Shown: piece after piece, positions 1 through 9,300 of the stretch
Layout: each line of letters starts with the position of its first letter
How positions within the stretch are numbered: the first letter of the stretch is position 1
From: Chrysochromulina parva
Taxonomy: Eukaryota > Haptophyta > Prymnesiales > Chrysochromulinaceae
Length of the DNA: 16,690 nt
Assembly (NCBI GenBank): GCA_002887195.1
Contig: PJAB01001167.1
Span: 1 to 16,690, forward strand
Direction: 5' to 3'
Notes under the pieces: generated by a model
The model's database searches: none
What the model saw: only the letters and a program-made list of their open reading frames with translations
Told to the model about the DNA's origin: nothing
Made by a program: the position numbers and the translations under genes

Positions 1-834
1 GGGCGTGCACGGGTTGCACGACGTTTGACCAGCCAGCTCTTGGAAGGAGCCCGGTGCACACTTGAGGCACGCCTCCTGCCGCGACCGGTTGTTGTACGTG
101 CCCGGAGCACACGGCACCGCCACGGCCGAGCCCACAGAGCACGACGTGCCGACCGGGCAGGCGACGCACTGATCGGGGGATGTCATCAATGTCACATCGC
201 TCAGTGACGGGTTCCTGCGCGTGCCGCCAGGGCACGGCAGTGCCGCCGCCGCGCCCTGGGTGCAGTAGTAGCCGCCGGCCGTGCAGGGGATGCACGATGT
301 CTGACCCGTACGGTCTTGGTAGAAGCCCGCTGGACACTTGAGGCACGCTGCTTGCCGTGTCTGGTTCTGGAACGTGCCCGGTGCACACGGCACTTCAGCC
401 GTGGAGCCCACAGAGCACGACGTGCCAACTGGGCAATCGACACACTGATCGACGGACGTCATCACGCTGAGCGAGGGGTGCTTTTTCGTGCCGGCAGGGC
501 ATGGCAGCTCGGCTCCCGCGCCCTCGGCGCAGTAGTAGCCCGGCGAGCACGCGTTGCACGATGTCTGGCCTTCAAGGTTCTGGAAGGAGCCCGCAGCGCA
601 CTCGACGCACGTCGGCTGTCCTGGTTGGTTGTTGTACGTGCCCGGAGCACACGGCACCGGCACGGCCGAGCCCACAGAGCACGATGTGCCGACCGGGCAC
701 ACGACGCACTGACTGACGGATGTTATCACGCTGAGCGAAGCGTTCTTATGAGTGCCGGCTGGGCAGGGCATCGCGGCTTTGGCGCCCTCGGGGCAGTAGT
801 AGCCGCCTTGGGCAGAACTTGGGCAAGCTGAGCA
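1..834 (-). repeat. Three tandem 264-267-bp coding units of TNFR/GCC2-GCC3-like cysteine repeat
   Basis: The GYYC landmark falls at plus positions of about 265-276, 529-540 and 793-807, a period of 264-267 bp (88-89 residues). Each unit carries the series CPAGT/CPGGT, QCVxCPVGTSCSVGS, VPCAPGT and QTSCNxC. The copy nearest base 1 is cut by the window edge, so more units may follow. Confidence 0.85.
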
Positions 835-3800
835 CGTGAGCGAGTTCAAGTCCGATGTGAATGTACCGGGCGCGCAGGGCGTGCATGTGCTCGCACCGAA
901 TGTCGGGCTGTACGAGCCTGGGAGGCAGGGCAAGCACGACGATGGATCAAAGAGGCCCTGGAAGTTCACGTACTCTCCCGGAGAGCAGGCGATGCAGCCG
1001 GTGCCTTTGGCCGCGTGGCGCTTGCCCGCGGGGCAGCGCGTGCACCGGGTTGCACCGAGGAAGCGCTCGCTGCCCTCGGTGCAAGCGACGCACTCGCCGG
1101 AGCCATCGACCTGGCTGTGCTCGTCGCACTCGGAGCAAACGTCGAAGGCATCGTCACGGCGCGAGGACGGAGCTGGGCAGCGCACGCATCCGTTGCCATA
1201 GCGGCTGCGTGCGGTGCCAAAGGCGGAGCACCGGGTGAAGGGCACCACACGGCTGCGACTGCCTTGGAAACTGCCATCGTTCCCAAGCAGCACATCGAGG
1301 TCGCCGTCGCCGTCCACATCCGCTGCCGCGATCGAGCGCGTCCACGCGCTGCCGCCGGGCAGCTCGATGCTCAACTGTTGCGGGAATGTTGAGGCGGTTA
1401 CGGTTCCACCACCCGAGTTGAGCATCACTCCGCTAAAGCCTTTGTTCCCAAGCAGCACATCGAGGTCGCCGTCGCCGTCCACATCCGCCGCCGCGATCGA
1501 GTACGTTTTCGTGCTGCCGCCGGGCAGCTCGATGCTCACGAAGGTGCCGCCGCCGTCGTTGCGCAGCACTTGGTTGGGACTGCCCTCGTTCCCAAGCAGC
1601 ACGTCCAGGTCGCCGTCTCCGTCCACATCTGCGGCTGCGATCGAGTACGTGAGAAATCGAGGGCCGCAGTCGGCGCAGTCGGTGCCGAGCCCGCAGCCCA
1701 CTCCTGCCGTGTAAAGTGAATACGAATTGGGTCCGCCGTCGTTGCAAATCCCATTCTCGGCTCCAAAGTTCTCAGGATCGGAGATGGAGAGGGGACCGCC
1801 GCAGGTATTTTCGCACACGCCCAAGACGTTCAGCGAGATGTTCGTCGAAAAGTTGGAGCAGCTGGCCGTAAAGGGCGTTAGCGGCGAAGGGGAGGGTGGC
1901 ATGTAGGAATTGGTTGGCTGATTGTTGGATGGTGTCGCTGTGCAGTTTCCGTTGAGCAGAATTCGGCTGCGATCGCCAGAGATCCCAAGCAGCACGTCAA
2001 GGTCGCCGTCACCGTCCATATCCGCCGCCGCAATCGAGTACGTGTTCGTGCTGCCGGGTAGCGTGATGCTCGTCGGGAAGGTGCCGTCGCCCGCGTTGAG
2101 CAGGACTCGGCTGGGACTGTCAGCATTCCCAAGCAGCACGTCGAGGTCGCCGTCGCCGTCCACGTCCGCCGCCGCGATCGAAGAAGTGACCGCGACGTTG
2201 CCGGGCAGCATGGTGCTTAGGTAACTGTTGCCCGTCTTGCGCAGCAATCGGCTGGGACTGTTCTCGTTCCCAAGCAGCACGTCGAGGTCGCCGTCACCGT
2301 CCAGATCCGCCACTGCGATCGACCTCGTGTTTGCGCTGCCGCCGGGCAGCGTGACGCTCGTCGGGAAGGTGCCGTCGCCCGCGTTGAGCAGCACTCGGCT
2401 GGGACTGCCAAGGTTCCCAAGCAGCACGTCGAGGTCGCCGTCGCCGTCGATGTCCGCCGACACGATCGAGAACGTGTTCGACAGGTTGCCGGGCAACACG
2501 GTGCTCGTCGGGAAGGTGCCGTCGCCTGTGGTGAGCAGCAATCGGCTGGGACTGTTCTCGTTCCCAAGCAGCACGTCGATGTCGCCGTCGCCGTCCAGAT
2601 CCGCCGCCGCGATCGAGTTCGTGTCCAAGCTCTCTTTGGTCAGCTCGATGCTCGTCGGGAAGGTGCCGTCGCCCGCGTTGATCAGCACTCGGCTGGGAAT
2701 GCCATCGCCATAGTTCCCAAGCAGCACGTCGAGATCGCCGTCGCCGTCCACGTCTGCTGCCGCGATCGAGCGCGTGGGCGCGGCGCCACCGGGCAGCTCG
2801 GAGCTCGTCGGGAAGCGAAGCGGCTGGCGCGGGCCGCAGTCAAAGCAGTCGGTGCCGTACGGGCAGATTGAGGAATATGATAAGGGGCCGCCGTCATCGC
2901 AAGCGGCGTTGGATGCGTCCTCGCATGTGTTCGAGCAGCCGCCGCCCTGCCCGCCGCCCGCGTTGAAGAGGACTCGGCTGGGAGTGCCAGAGATCCCTAG
3001 CAGCACGTCGAGGTCGCCATCGCCGTCCACGTCCGCCGCCGCGATCGACTCCGTCTCCGCGCTGCCACCGGGCAGCGTGATGCTCGTCGGGAAGGTGCCG
3101 CCGCCCGCGTTGAGCAGCACTCGACTGGGACTGCCCGCGTTCCCAAGCAGCACGTCCAGGTCGCCGTCGCCGTCCACGTCCGCCGCCGCGATCGAGCTCG
3201 TGTCCGCGAGGGGGGCAGGCAGCGCAACGTTCCTTGGAAAGCACGCTGCTGCTTGGCATCCGCTGAGATGAGTCGAGTTGAGTTGAGCCACGTTGAGTAC
3301 CACTTGGCTGGTCGTGAGCACCACTCCAGAGCTCAGAGTAGGTGAGTTCGAGTTCCCCAGCAGCACATCCAGGTCGCCGTCGCCGTCCACGTCCGCCGCC
3401 ATGATCGAGTTCGTCTGCGCGTTGCCGCCGGGCAGCAAAAAGCTCAGCGACGAGGTGAAGTTTGTGGCGGTTACGGCTCCGCCGCCCGCGTTGAGCAGCA
3501 CGCGGCTGGGACGGCCAAAGTTCCCAAGCAGCACGTCGAGGTCGCCGTCGCCGTCCAGATCCGCCGCCGCGATCGAGCGCGTGATTTCACCCGCAACGTA
3601 TGGCAGCGCGATGCTCGTCGGGAAGGTGCCGCCGCCCGCGTTGAGCAGCACTCGGCAGGGGCCGCCTTCGATTGCAACCAGCACGTCGAGGTCGCCATCG
3701 CCGTCCACATCCGCCACCGCGATCGACTTCGTGTTCGCGCTGCCGCCGGGCAGCATGTTGCTTAGAAATCGGGTCACAACTTGGGTGCTGCCCAGTGGCG

Positions 3801-5628
3801 AGGACGTCAGAGCAATTCGCGCCAACGGCTTCGGCAGGCGCAGGCATCCGGGCTCGGAGGACGATGTGTTCCAGAGCCGTACTCCATTCAAGGAGCACGC
3901 CGGCGGCAGGAGCGCAGCTCTGACTCCTGGCGCGGGCTTCGGACGAGCAGGCCTGGGCATGGCGACGCAGCCCACTCGCCCTGGCGCCGAGCAGTTGGGC
4001 GGTGCGAACGCCGTCGGGTGGCCGCCCGGCCGGAGGTCGAGCGCATAGTCCCGCGGCGGAGGGTACTGCCGGCGACCTCGGGGTGGAACGTAGGTCCAGC
4101 CAGGCTGCGCTGGTCGGGGAGGCTGTGCCGGCGGGCGCGAGGGTGGCGAAGGCGGGCTCGGGGGTGGTGATGGCGGCGGCGGCGAGGGCGGCGGCGAAGG
4201 CGGCTCGGGCGGTGGCGATGGGGGTGGTGATGGCGGAGGTGGCGAGGGCGGTGGAAATGGCGGTGCTGGCGGCGCCGCTGCCTGCGTTCGAGGTCCGCAG
4301 TCCCCGCAGTCGGTGCCGAGGAGGCAGTCCGAGAACTCTGCTCCGGGTCCACCATCGTCGCACAAACCATCCGAGGCGTAAGCTGGGTGTCCGACGCACG
4401 TGTTGGCGCAGGAGACAAATGGCGGGGGCGCCGGTGGGGATGCTGCCACAGCCCCCGGTGAAGGTGGCGCCTGTAAGCTCTGACGATTTCGAGGCCCGCA
4501 GTCGGAGCAGTCGGTGCCGAGGCTGCAATCAGAATACTCGGCTCCGGGTCCGCCATCGTCGCAGAGGCCGTCCGAGGCATACTGAGGGTTTCCAATACAC
4601 GTCTCGGCGCAGAGCAAGGTCGAAGCTGGAGGCGGGTGAAGCGCGGGTGGAGGCCGATTGTCGCCGCCGGCAGTAGTTCGAGGGCCGCAGTCGGCGCAGT
4701 CGGTGCCGAAGGGGCAGTGCGAGAACTCGGATCCGGCGCCACCATCGCTGCAGATCCCATCTGAGGCGTACACGCACGTCTCCTGGCAGCCCGCGTCAAA
4801 GGGGGCCGAGGGCGGCGCACGAACCGGCTGCACTGTCGAGTTGGCCGAGGTGTCTGAGCTGGGCGCGTTGGCCACAGCGCAGATGGTGAAGCCCGACGCT
4901 ACGACCGAACCATCGGTTGACCAAGTCATGATGGTTCCGGCAGCCACTTGCACATTCATCGGCCCATTGGTCAGAGCACCGCCCTGGTATTTTCCCCCGT
5001 TGAGAGTGATGAAATCGTAGCCGTACTCGGTGGCAAACTCAGTGGAGGTGATCGTCATCGATTGTTCCACGCGCATCTGGCAATACTCGTTGTTGCCGTA
5101 GGGTCCCCAACCATCGGTGACGCACATGCCGTCCCACGAGACCTCACAATACGATGAGCCTTGAAGAATCGTCCACTTGACAGTCGGCGATGGCGGCGGT
5201 GGCGGTTGCGCCACCACCGGTGCCAGGGGAGGTGATGGTAACGGTGGCGATGGTGGTGGTGGTGGTGGTGATGGTGATGGTGGCGGTGGTGGCGATGGGG
5301 ATGGTGGCGGTGGTGATGGTGATGGTGGTGGTGGTGATGGTGATGGTGGTGGTGGTGATGGTGGTGGTGGCAACATTCGAGGGCCGCAGTCGGCGCAATC
5401 GGTGCCGAAGGCGCAATCAGAAAACTCGGCTCCGGGTCCGCCGTCGTCGCAGAGGCCATCCGAGGCATACTGAGGATTATCGATGCACGTTACCTCGCAC
5501 AGCTGCGCATCGGCGAAGCCCACCATCAGGACGAGCAAGAGGATGCGGGCGAGCCGAGGCGCGGCCCCGAAGCGGCCCACCGATCTGCGCCAAGCAGATT
5601 CATGATCTGGCGTGGTGAAGCTCACCAT
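1..5628 (-). CDS. Secreted mosaic protein: CUB-like domain, cysteine modules, 14 FG-GAP/VCBS blades, GCC2/GCC3-like repeats (3' end outside window)
   Basis: I translated the whole minus frame by eye from ATG 5628-5626 to base 1: 1,876 codons, no stop, no intron needed. Residues 1-41 form a long n-region, a hydrophobic core (ARILLLVLMVGF) and ADA|Q, a likely signal peptide. Then come cysteine module 1 (44-84, DGLCDDGGPGAEF...GTDCADCGPR), a Pro/Ser linker (87-150), a CUB-like domain (about 150-252, YGYDFITLNGGKYQGG, SGFTIC), cysteine modules 2-4 (281-317, 340-380, 407-447), and a second Pro/Ser linker (450-500). Fourteen FG-GAP/VCBS blades with DxDGDGDLDVLLGN Ca-binding loops follow (about 630-1456), broken by modules 5 (about 898-934) and 6 (about 1257-1324). 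Last is a cysteine-rich tail (1480-1876) with three 88-residue units (GYYC, CPAGT, CVVCPVGTSC, CAPGTY). The domains suggest an extracellular adhesion or ligand-binding role. A C-terminal membrane anchor could lie beyond the edge. Family assignment is firm; function is inferred. Confidence 0.87.
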   Translation of the reverse strand, partial: MVSFTTPDHESAWRRSVGRFGAAPRLARILLLVLMVGFADAQLCEVTCIDNPQYASDGLCDDGGPGAEFSDCAFGTDCADCGPRMLPPPPSPPPPSPSPPPPSPSPPPPSPSPPPPPSPSPPPPPPSPPLPSPPLAPVVAQPPPPPSPTVKWTILQGSSYCEVSWDGMCVTDGWGPYGNNEYCQMRVEQSMTITSTEFATEYGYDFITLNGGKYQGGALTNGPMNVQVAAGTIMTWSTDGSVVASGFTICAVANAPSSDTSANSTVQPVRAPPSAPFDAGCQETCVYASDGICSDGGAGSEFSHCPFGTDCADCGPRTTAGGDNRPPPALHPPPASTLLCAETCIGNPQYASDGLCDDGGPGAEYSDCSLGTDCSDCGPRNRQSLQAPPSPGAVAASPPAPPPFVSCANTCVGHPAYASDGLCDDGGPGAEFSDCLLGTDCGDCGPRTQAAAPPAPPFPPPSPPPPSPPPSPPPEPPSPPPSPPPPSPPPSPPSPPSRPPAQPPRPAQPGWTYVPPRGRRQYPPPRDYALDLRPGGHPTAFAPPNCSAPGRVGCVAMPRPARPKPAPGVRAALLPPACSLNGVRLWNTSSSEPGCLRLPKPLARIALTSSPLGSTQVVTRFLSNMLPGGSANTKSIAVADVDGDGDLDVLVAIEGGPCRVLLNAGGGTFPTSIALPYVAGEITRSIAAADLDGDGDLDVLLGNFGRPSRVLLNAGGGAVTATNFTSSLSFLLPGGNAQTNSIMAADVDGDGDLDVLLGNSNSPTLSSGVVLTTSQVVLNVAQLNSTHLSGCQAAACFPRNVALPAPLADTSSIAAADVDGDGDLDVLLGNAGSPSRVLLNAGGGTFPTSITLPGGSAETESIAAADVDGDGDLDVLLGISGTPSRVLFNAGGGQGGGCSNTCEDASNAACDDGGPLSYSSICPYGTDCFDCGPRQPLRFPTSSELPGGAAPTRSIAAADVDGDGDLDVLLGNYGDGIPSRVLINAGDGTFPTSIELTKESLDTNSIAAADLDGDGDIDVLLGNENSPSRLLLTTGDGTFPTSTVLPGNLSNTFSIVSADIDGDGDLDVLLGNLGSPSRVLLNAGDGTFPTSVTLPGGSANTRSIAVADLDGDGDLDVLLGNENSPSRLLRKTGNSYLSTMLPGNVAVTSSIAAADVDGDGDLDVLLGNADSPSRVLLNAGDGTFPTSITLPGSTNTYSIAAADMDGDGDLDVLLGISGDRSRILLNGNCTATPSNNQPTNSYMPPSPSPLTPFTASCSNFSTNISLNVLGVCENTCGGPLSISDPENFGAENGICNDGGPNSYSLYTAGVGCGLGTDCADCGPRFLTYSIAAADVDGDGDLDVLLGNEGSPNQVLRNDGGGTFVSIELPGGSTKTYSIAAADVDGDGDLDVLLGNKGFSGVMLNSGGGTVTASTFPQQLSIELPGGSAWTRSIAAADVDGDGDLDVLLGNDGSFQGSRSRVVPFTRCSAFGTARSRYGNGCVRCPAPSSRRDDAFDVCSECDEHSQVDGSGECVACTEGSERFLGATRCTRCPAGKRHAAKGTGCIACSPGEYVNFQGLFDPSSCLPCLPGSYSPTFGASTCTPCAPGTFTSDLNSLTCSACPSSAQGGYYCPEGAKAAMPCPAGTHKNASLSVITSVSQCVVCPVGTSCSVGSAVPVPCAPGTYNNQPGQPTCVECAAGSFQNLEGQTSCNACSPGYYCAEGAGAELPCPAGTKKHPSLSVMTSVDQCVDCPVGTSCSVGSTAEVPCAPGTFQNQTRQAACLKCPAGFYQDRTGQTSCIPCTAGGYYCTQGAAAALPCPGGTRRNPSLSDVTLMTSPDQCVACPVGTSCSVGSAVAVPCAPGTYNNRSRQEACLKCAPGSFQELAGQTSCNPCTP
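1257..3724 (-). repeat. Array of 14 FG-GAP/VCBS coding repeats
   Basis: Fourteen in-frame copies of D-x-D-G-D-G-D-[LI]-D-V-L, mostly followed by LGN, lie between these positions. The usual spacing is about 147-150 nt (49-50 residues). A typical unit reads SIAAADVDGDGDLDVLLGN, then SPSRVLLNAGDGTFPTSI, then LPGG. The Asp/Gly loop is the known Ca-binding loop of integrin-alpha-type beta-propeller blades. Going N to C the blades come as 5, then a cysteine module, then 6, then a cysteine module, then 3. Neighbouring units are nearly identical at DNA level, which points to recent tandem growth or gene conversion. Confidence 0.9.
4132..4275 (-). repeat. Second Pro/Ser-rich linker microsatellite
   Basis: GGCGG/TGG-type triplets on the plus strand encode PPPSPPPPSPPP-type sequence, residues about 450-500. 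The run sits between cysteine module 4 and the region that leads into the first FG-GAP blade. Confidence 0.8.
5231..5370 (-). repeat. (TGG)n-type microsatellite encoding a Pro/Ser linker
   Basis: The plus strand is TGG, TGA and CGG triplets; on the coding strand these give runs of CCA with TCA/TCG, that is PPPPSP repeats at residues 87-133. SPPPP blocks are typical of hydroxyproline-rich algal cell-surface proteins. The run joins cysteine module 1 to the CUB-like domain. Confidence 0.85.
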
Positions 5629-6374
5629 CAGGGTGAGGTATAGGTCGCGCGCAAGTCGCGGCGCGGATAAATGCTGGCGAACAAGGGGTAGCAGCCGGCA
5701 GCGCGAGAGAACCCCGCAGCCTGCCGATCGATTCCATTCTTGGACGAGCACATTCCGCGTTTCCCCACAGGGGTGCCTAAAAAGGCTTCCACGTGCCCCA
5801 AACCCCGATCGGCGGAAGAGGGGGGAAGGGGGGACCCGGTCAAAAGAGTAATCCCCTCAAGGTCAGTTGCACAGCGAGAGGCCTCGCAGAGGATTCTCAG
5901 ATGGTTCTGTCGGGCTATCTTCCTGCTGATGGCTGCGGCGAGTTTGCGTTGCTCCGTTCCCGGCCTCACGCGATGCCCCCCTCATCAACGACCCCGACGC
6001 ACTCCTTCGAGAATACGCCGGTGTCGACAGTCATCTCAGGTAAGACCCGACATCTGCACCAAGGTTGAGAATCGTACGAGTTCCCGAAGCACTCCATACC
6101 CCTTAGAGCCGAAGTTACAGGTTTACTCATTTCCACTCGACCAATCGAGAGTTCGAAAAGATGGCGACGAAAGCAAAATTTATACCATTGACATCCTCGG
6201 ACGACCCCGCGTTGCAAGCGTGACGAGGACGAAATGCTAAAAGCGACTCGGGGGGCGAACGTAAGGAGCCTTGCGCGATCCGTGCTCCAACCTCTTCTCC
6301 CCCCCCTTGAGGCCCCTTTGTGTGACGGAACGAGCACCGCACTCTTTTTTTTTTGCCCTCTCCGGCGCGCCGAC
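5629..6374. other. Intergenic region between two divergent genes
   Basis: The minus-strand mosaic gene and the plus-strand XPO1 gene start at opposite ends of this 746-bp stretch, so it should hold both promoters. It is less GC-rich than its flanks. On the plus strand I see CCAAT at 6141-6145, AAGATGGCG near 6158 and an AAAATTTATACC stretch at 6176-6187 that could act as a TATA-like element. None of these is proven. A pyrimidine run (CTCTTTTTTTTTT) ends near 6355, just before the XPO1 ATG. No gene is supported here. Confidence 0.5.
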
Positions 6375-9300
6375 ATGGCCGATAGCGACCTGGCCGCGCT
6401 CGAGCGGTGCGTGGCGGCCTTCTACTCCGGCTCGCAGGAGCACATGGCGCAGGCGGACGCGGCGCTCGCGCCTGCGCGCGAGCACCCGCGGCCGTGGGAG
6501 CTACTGCAGGCCATGGCCGCGAGGGGCGCGAGCACTCCCGCCGTGCTCTACTGCACCACGCTCGTCGACACGTGGGTGCAGCGGCGGTGGCGGTGGGCGA
6601 GCGCCGAGGAGCACGCAGCGTGCAAGGGCACACTCGCACCGCTCGTGGTCGGCGCGGCCGCTGCCCAGCTCGGCAAGGAGGCCGAGATCCGGGCGGCGAA
6701 GCTCGAGGGCGTGCTCGTGCGGCTGCTCCGGCATGACTGGCCCGACGGCTGGCCCGACTTTGTGCCGTCGCTGCTCGGCGCGGCGCTGCCACCGGCCGCC
6801 GTGCTGCGCATCTTCCACCACATTGGCGAGGACGCCCTCCGCCATGGCGGCCCGCGCCGCGCCGACGCGGTGCGCGCGGCGCTCGCTGCGCAGTTCGGGC
6901 CTGTGCTCGAATTGTGTGGGCATGCCCTCGGCGGAAGCGAGCCGCCCGCGGCGGCGCTCGCGGCTGGCGTGCTCGCCCGCTTCGCCCCCTGGCTCCCTGA
7001 GCACGCCATCCTCCAGCCTGGCCTACTCGCACCGCTGCCATCGTTGCTCGGCACGTCCCTCACGCGGTCGGCGGCGCTGCAGCTCGTCGCGACCCTCGCA
7101 GCAATGGCACCGCCGCCACTGCTGGCGTCTCAAGAGGCGGGTGCGGCGGCGGCGGCGGCGCAGGTGCACTTCGAGGCGCTGCGGAGTGCTGTCAGCATGC
7201 TCCACGTACACATCCCGCTCGAGCGTCTCGCAGGTGATTGCATGCTGATGGCGTCCCTAATTGCACCTGATGGCGTCCCTCATTGCACCTGATGGCCTCA
7301 CTAATTGCATGCTGATGGCCTCCCTAATTGCACCTGATGGCCTCCCTAATTGCACCTGATGGCCTCACTAATTGCACCTGATGGCCTCACTAATTGCACC
7401 TGATGGCCTCCCTCATTGCACCTGATGGCCTCCCTGATTGCACCTGATGGCCTCCCGCTCGATCGTCTCGCAGCGACCGGTAGCATCCCGGGGTGGACGG
7501 AGGCGCAACTTTCGCATGCCGCCGGGGCGCTCGCTTTCCTATGGCACCCGGGCCGGCACGCGCTGTGTCGGTCACCATCGGGCGCGGCAGTGCTGGCGCA
7601 GGTGCGATGGCCTCTCATGTCACCTGATGGCGCCTGATGACGTATGATGACGTCTGATGACGTCTGATTACGATGGGATGGATCCTTCGCCTGATTACGT
7701 CTGATTACGTCTGATTACAGGTGCTCAGCATGATCGCCGCGTTTGCCGACGGAGCGGCGCACTCGGGCGATGACGAATCCCTCAAGCTCGGCTTCGAGAT
7801 CGCGACCTCATTAGCGGAGGAGGCGCCCTCATTCGCGGCCTCATTAGCGGCGTCATCAGCCTCATCAGCGCCCTCATCAGCGTCCGCCTCGCTCACCACG
7901 GCGCTCCACGAGGCGCGCTCGGCTTCGGTGAGTGCATGCTGATTGCCGCCCTCATTAGTGCCGGCCTCTGGTGCGGCTGTTGTGCCAACGCATGCGAATA
8001 CCCGCCCTCATTAGTGCAATGCTGATTACTGCCCTCATTAGTGCCAACGCATGCGAATACCCGCCCTCATTAGTGCATGCTGATTACTGCCCTCATTAGT
8101 GCCAACGCATGCGAATACCCACCCTGAACCCGCCATGAGCGCCGCCTCGAGCGCTTGAGTGTGGGCTGACGTGATTGCGTGTGATCAGGTGAGGCTGCTC
8201 TGCCAGCGCTGATTGCCCCCCTCATCAGGCTGATTGCCTACCTCATCAGGCTGATGACCTCCCTCATCAGGTGAGGCTGCTCTGCCAGCGCATGCCGCGT
8301 CCACCCTCAGTCTATGTTTGGGCAGATGATGCGCTCGAGGATCACTCAAACTGGTGAGTGGCCAGCTCGCCTGCTTCCAGGCTGAGTGCCCCCCTCATCA
8401 GGCTGATTGCCCCCCTCATCAGGCTGATTGTCCCCCTCATCAGGTGGGATGCCGGCTCGCCTGCTTCCGGCGTCCAGCACAGTGCCCGGCACGGCGCGTC
8501 GCAGCCGAAGGTGGTGCATGAAGACGATGTCGACGAGGAGGTGGTGGAGCTGGAGGTGGAACTCCCTTCGGAGGTGCGCGCTGATTGCATGCTGATTTCA
8601 TGCTGATTGCATGCTGATTGCATGCTGATTGCATGCTTGATTGCCTCCAGATGGAGCTCCCTTCGGAGGTGCGCGCTGATTGCAAGCTGATTGCATGCTT
8701 GATTGCCTCCCTCATTGCCTCCAGATGGAGCTCCCTTCGGAGGTGCGCGATCTCGACGCTGAGCTCACACCGTGCTCACACCCCTACTCCCCCCTTCCCT
8801 ACCCCGACTCTGCTCCTCCCCCTCCCTGCCTAATTAGGCAAGTGACGCCGACGAAGAGCTCCATCGCACTGCCGCCACGACGCTCGCCAGATTGCTTCTC
8901 CACGCAGGCACGCCACGACGCTCGCCAGATTGCATCTCCACGCCCGCCCGCCTCCGCACTCCTCCGCGCGCACGCACGTGCTCACCACGGCGCCATTCCC
9001 CCTTCCCTCCCTAATTAGGCACGCCCGACGCTCACCACGGCGCCCCCGCGCTCCTCCGCGCCCTATACGACGAGCTCCAGCGCGCCACCGGCCGCGGTGG
9101 CAACGGGTGCGCGCGCGCGCCTGCCGTTACTCATGGGCCCTCGGCATGCAAGCGCTCACCACGGCGCCCTCGCGCCTCTCCCCACAGGTGCGCGCGCGCC
9201 TGCCGTTGCTCGTGGGCGCTCTGCGCCGCCGCCGACGGCGCGCCGGCCGAGATTGCGATCTCGACCTTGGGAGGTGCGCTCGCGCTCGTGCTCACGGCGG

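Noticed and set aside
1214..4048. Long plus-strand frames rich in SSTSRSPSPSTSAAAIE-type repeats
   Set aside because: These are antisense shadows of the FG-GAP blades; the minus frame has the real Ca-loop motif and runs 1,876 codons without a stop.
5055..5468. Poly-His and poly-Gly frames over the TGG repeat
   Set aside because: They are alternative frames of the Pro/Ser microsatellite inside the mosaic gene.
6234..6374. XPO1 start at the upstream in-frame ATG (6234)
   Set aside because: The extra 47 residues have no counterpart in the family, while MADSDLAALERC at 6375 aligns with the usual N-terminal helix.
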